This document shows positions 4,683 to 6,789 of a DNA stretch of 6,789 nt, piece after piece. The notes beneath the pieces are model-generated. The model was given only the letters and a program-made list of their open reading frames with translations. It did no database searches and had not been told where the DNA came from. Made by a program: the position numbers and the translations under genes. Position 1 is the first letter of the stretch. Every line of letters starts with the position of its first letter. The stretch spans positions 1 to 6,789 of the forward strand of contig CAYYPG010000094.1 in NCBI GenBank assembly GCA_964473505.1, in the 5' to 3' direction. The stretch is from JAOABV01 sp964473505. Its GTDB lineage: Bacteria > Hydrothermota > Tepidihabitantia > Tepidihabitantales > CAIPLT01.

Positions 4683-5942
4683 ATGATTTCATCGTTCTTA
4701 TTAGTTGCGATTGTCATTGGTTCATTAATTACCGTTCATGAGTTTGGCCATTTAATCTTTGCCAAAATCAATAAACTACCAGTAGAAATTTTTTCTATTG
4801 GTTTTGGTCCAACGCTTTTTTTTAAAAAAATTGGTTCAACTTTGTATCAAATCTCGCTAATTCCTTTAGGTGGTTTTATTAAACTAGAAGGCGATGAGAT
4901 AACTTCAGATACCGGATTTAATGCCGCACCATTGAGTAAAAAATCAGCAGTCATTATTGCCGGACCGCTATTCAATTTCATTCTGGGTTTTATTTTAACG
5001 ACAATCCTTTATGCGGTATTTGGCATTAAAACCCTTGAGCCGAGAATTATCCCCGAACCGAATACCACCACCGCTTATGCTGGTTTTGAAAGTGGCGACT
5101 ATATATTAAAAATCAACCAAGATACCATTAAAAATTGGGAAGATTTTCAGACCAAAATGTCTCATTTAACCGAAGCAATGATGACAATTAAACGCAATGA
5201 TGAGATAAAAGTAATTCAATATAAAGTACCGAAGGATTCATTTCAATTTCTTCCGTTTATTGCACCAATCATTGAGCGCGTAAAAGCAAATAGTCCGGCA
5301 GCAAAAATCGGGCTTAAAAAAGGTGATGAAATTATTGAAATTTCTGGTATACCCATAAAAGAATGGAATAGTTTTGTCGCAATTGTTCAGCAGTCGGAAG
5401 ATAAAAAGTTATTATTACGCTGGCGAAGAGGTAATCAGATATTAGAAGATAGCATTCAACCCCAAATTACATCAGAAGAAATCAGCCAAAAACGTATCGG
5501 GATGATTGGTGTTTGGGTAAAACTGCCAACCAAAAATCTCTCCTTGCCCGTAGCAATAAGTACCGCAGGAATAAGGAGCGTCTATGTTTTTGGTCAGACC
5601 TTTGTAATAATTTATAAAATTATCGCGGGCAAACTTCCCAAATCGGCAATCGGCGGTCCAGTAATGGTCGCCAAATATACTTATGAAGGTGCTCAATGGG
5701 GACCAGAATATTTTATTGGACTTTGGGCACTATTATCTATTAACTTAGCAGTAATAAATATCATCCCAATACCAATTTTAGACGGTGGCAGAGTTTTACT
5801 ATATATTATTGAAAGGGTAAGACGAAAAAAACTAAAGAAAAAAGAATGGGAAATTGCCCTTTGGATTGGATACAGCCTAATTGGCATTATCCTGATCTTT
5901 GCTTTAACTAATGATGTTTTAAGGTTAATCCGAGTTAAATAA
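4683..5942 (+). CDS. rseP: RseP-type site-2 membrane zinc metalloprotease
   Basis: An intramembrane protease of the S2P/M50 family; in E. coli RseP cleaves the anti-sigma factor RseA and remnant signal peptides in the cytoplasmic membrane. The 419 residues are close to family length. The first membrane helix (about 4-18) leads into the zinc motif HEFGH at 19-23. PLGGFIKLEGDE and AGPLFNFILGFILT (second helix, about 93-111) follow. Two PDZ-type segments are seen, about 122-192 (TAYAGFESGD) and 195-265 (SPAAKIGLKKGDEIIEISG). The C-terminal half has GGPVM, a helix around 340-360 and the NIIPIPILDGG block with the third zinc ligand Asp367, then a basic loop (RRKKLKKK) and a final helix. Its substrate here is unknown, since no sigma or anti-sigma gene is in view. 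It has no Shine-Dalgarno; the ATG overlaps the stop of a doubtful 55-codon ORF (4519-4686). dxr and rseP are common neighbours in bacteria. Confidence 0.96.
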   Translation: MISSFLLVAIVIGSLITVHEFGHLIFAKINKLPVEIFSIGFGPTLFFKKIGSTLYQISLIPLGGFIKLEGDEITSDTGFNAAPLSKKSAVIIAGPLFNFILGFILTTILYAVFGIKTLEPRIIPEPNTTTAYAGFESGDYILKINQDTIKNWEDFQTKMSHLTEAMMTIKRNDEIKVIQYKVPKDSFQFLPFIAPIIERVKANSPAAKIGLKKGDEIIEISGIPIKEWNSFVAIVQQSEDKKLLLRWRRGNQILEDSIQPQITSEEISQKRIGMIGVWVKLPTKNLSLPVAISTAGIRSVYVFGQTFVIIYKIIAGKLPKSAIGGPVMVAKYTYEGAQWGPEYFIGLWALLSINLAVINIIPIPILDGGRVLLYIIERVRRKKLKKKEWEIALWIGYSLIGIILIFALTNDVLRLIRVK

Positions 5943-6009
5943 AAAGATAATCCCGCACCAAAACCTAACATGTAGTATTTGCAATTTAGTATTTCACCAA
6001 TATAAAAAT

Positions 6010-6060
6010 ACCCTTGTATATTATATTGTTTTTCAAAGAGTTAGACAAAATTAATCTAAA
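6010..6060 (+). pseudogene. Possible decayed copy 1 of the rseP 3' end
   Basis: GAGTTAGACAAAATTAATC (6038-6056) parallels GAGTTAAATAAAAAGATAATC spanning the rseP stop codon at 5932, 106 bp upstream. TTATATTGTTTT just before it parallels TAATGATGTTTT of the gene. The match is short and AT-rich and gains credibility mainly from the longer copy that follows. No other feature is seen in 5943-6037. Confidence 0.35.
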
Positions 6061-6104
6061 AGTTTTGACAAAAGATATAAATCTTTCTTGTTATTGAATT
6101 GAAG

Positions 6105-6215
6105 ATAATGAATTCCGTGACCTTGGTTGGTGCTATATACTAGAAGACAGAAATTTATATTTAACAATAATGATGGTCAGCCTATGAGTTATGATATAAG
6201 GTTGATCGCGGAAAA
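6105..6215 (+). pseudogene. Decayed copy 2 of the rseP 3' end
   Basis: TTTAACAATAATGATGGT (6160-6177) matches TTTAACTAATGATGTT of the last rseP codons with a 2-bp insertion. GAGTTATGATATAAGGTTGA (6186-6205) follows GAGTTAAATAAAAAGATAA, which spans the rseP stop and the bases after it. Upstream, GACCTTGGTTGG and TATACTAGAAG parallel the gene's GCCCTTTGGATTGG and TACAGCCTAATTGG. Because similarity passes the stop codon into the 3' flank, this looks like a duplicated DNA segment rather than a related coding sequence. The offset is about 255-259 bp, roughly two unit lengths. Confidence 0.6.
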
Positions 6216-6243
6216 TTTTTCTTTGAAAATAAGATTCTACTAA

Positions 6244-6407
6244 AAACAGATAAGATCAAACTTGTGCTCTGATAAGTTTCAGCAAGAAAATTTATTAGAA
6301 ACTTAGTGAAACTAATAAAAACTTATTAAAAAGCAGAAATTTAGATAGAAACAGATAAGATCAAACTTACGTTCTGATAAGTTTCAGCAAGAAAATTTAT
6401 TAGAAAC
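6244..6407. repeat. 59-bp direct repeat, 105-bp period
   Basis: 6244-6302 and 6349-6407 share 56 of 59 bases (both contain CAGATAAGATCAAACT and CTGATAAGTTTCAGCAAG). The pair lies in the gene-free spacer after rseP and has no open reading frame worth calling. The block between the copies is rich in further copies of AAACT and TTATTA, so the whole 6244-6440 region is a low-complexity repeat cluster. Origin and function are unknown. Confidence 0.85.
6291..6319. repeat. 8-bp inverted repeat with phased AAACT motifs
   Basis: TTTATTAG (6291-6298) and CTAATAAA (6312-6319) are exact inverted repeats around 13 bases. AAACT occurs at 6299, 6309 and 6319, exactly 10 bp apart, which would place the motif on one face of the helix. 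No T-run follows the stem. It may be a protein-binding site or a by-product of short tandem duplication. Confidence 0.5.
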
Positions 6408-6574
6408 CAATAGAAACTTATTAGTAGCAAATAGAAATTCAACAGGAAAAGTCATACATTTTTACAATCAGACAAGAGGCTTGGTTAAGTAGATTATCCA
6501 GTATAGTTGGGAGTTAGCGCCAAACAAAGAAGAAAAATTTTGAGGGGGTGGATATATTTTATAAATTATAGATA

Positions 6575-6757
6575 ATGTTGAGATTAGAGAACGGATGGTT
6601 GCGGTTAAGTTATCTGGAATCGGTTACATCAATCGTGGATCAACAAAAACCGCTTGATGGAACCTTACACCAAGCCATGCTTCACTATAATAAATTTTCA
6701 CAAACATTGCTAATATCTCAGACGAGTTTACCCAGAAGACTTATGCCTGATACTTAA
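6575..6757 (+). CDS. Doubtful small ORF, 60 codons, unrecognised
   Basis: The reading starts MLRLENGWLRLSYLES and ends RRLMPDT before TAA. I recognise no family, motif, signal peptide or membrane segment. Its G+C looks higher than the spacer before it. A G-rich run GAGGGGGTGG (6542-6551) lies about 30 bp before the ATG, too far for a normal ribosome binding site. A second frame (from 6577, VEIRERMVAVKLSGIGYI) also looks protein-like until a stop at 6652. The region may therefore be a frame-shifted gene remnant, perhaps a decayed 5' end of a gene just beyond the window. What that gene is cannot be seen here. Confidence 0.15.
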   Translation: MLRLENGWLRLSYLESVTSIVDQQKPLDGTLHQAMLHYNKFSQTLLISQTSLPRRLMPDT

Positions 6758-6789
6758 AAGGTTCCGAAAATATTATAAATATATTAAGA

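Noticed and set aside
5472..5971. Two minus-strand ORFs over the 3' half of rseP
   Set aside because: Both are antisense shadows of the RseP reading frame with no family features.
1361..6574. Intrinsic terminators after the genes
   Set aside because: I found no GC-rich stem followed by a T-run after trpS, ispD, dxr or rseP. The hairpins seen are AT-rich and lack the U-tract.

Overview
The window is AT-rich bacterial DNA carrying four intact housekeeping genes, all on the + strand: trpS (tryptophanyl-tRNA synthetase), ispD and dxr (two steps of the non-mevalonate isoprenoid pathway) and rseP (site-2 intramembrane metalloprotease). The gene content fits a chromosome. No transposase, phage, plasmid or CRISPR gene is visible. 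The TrpRS carries the four-cysteine pattern of iron-sulfur TrpRS enzymes such as that of Thermotoga, which hints at an anaerobic, possibly thermophilic or deep-branching uncultured bacterium. The phylum cannot be fixed from this window. None of the four genes has a convincing Shine-Dalgarno sequence.

Layout: 1-361 holds a pair of 26-bp-period repeats, a good -35/-10 promoter and a long leader; 362-1360 trpS; 1361-1994 a gene-free spacer with 114-bp tandem repeats and two decayed copies of the start of ispD; 1995-2654 ispD; 2655-3204 a spacer with a decayed copy of the end of ispD, a small hairpin and a third 114-bp repeat; 3205-4365 dxr; 4366-4682 a spacer with a perfect 93-bp tandem duplication resembling the end of dxr, then a decayed copy of the start of rseP; 4683-5942 rseP; 5943-6574 a gene-free spacer with decayed copies of the end of rseP and a 105-bp-period repeat; 6575-6757 a doubtful small ORF. 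Only about 60% of the window is intact coding sequence.

The most interesting observation is in the spacers. They appear to be built largely from mutated copies of the edges of the neighbouring genes: 5'-end copies upstream of a gene, 3'-end copies downstream. Spacing is mostly about 95-170 bp. A simple model, which is inference, is recurrent tandem duplication of roughly 100-150 bp segments. A duplication that straddles a gene boundary leaves one intact gene plus a gene-end fragment and can survive; one inside a gene breaks it and is lost. The perfect 93-bp pair and the ~95% identical 114-bp pair would be recent events, and the ~60-75% identical fossils older ones.

Functionally, Dxr makes 2-C-methyl-D-erythritol 4-phosphate and IspD converts it to the CDP derivative, so these are consecutive steps. 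dxr next to rseP is a common bacterial neighbourhood. trpS has no direct pathway link. The long spacers argue against a tight operon, although all genes point the same way.
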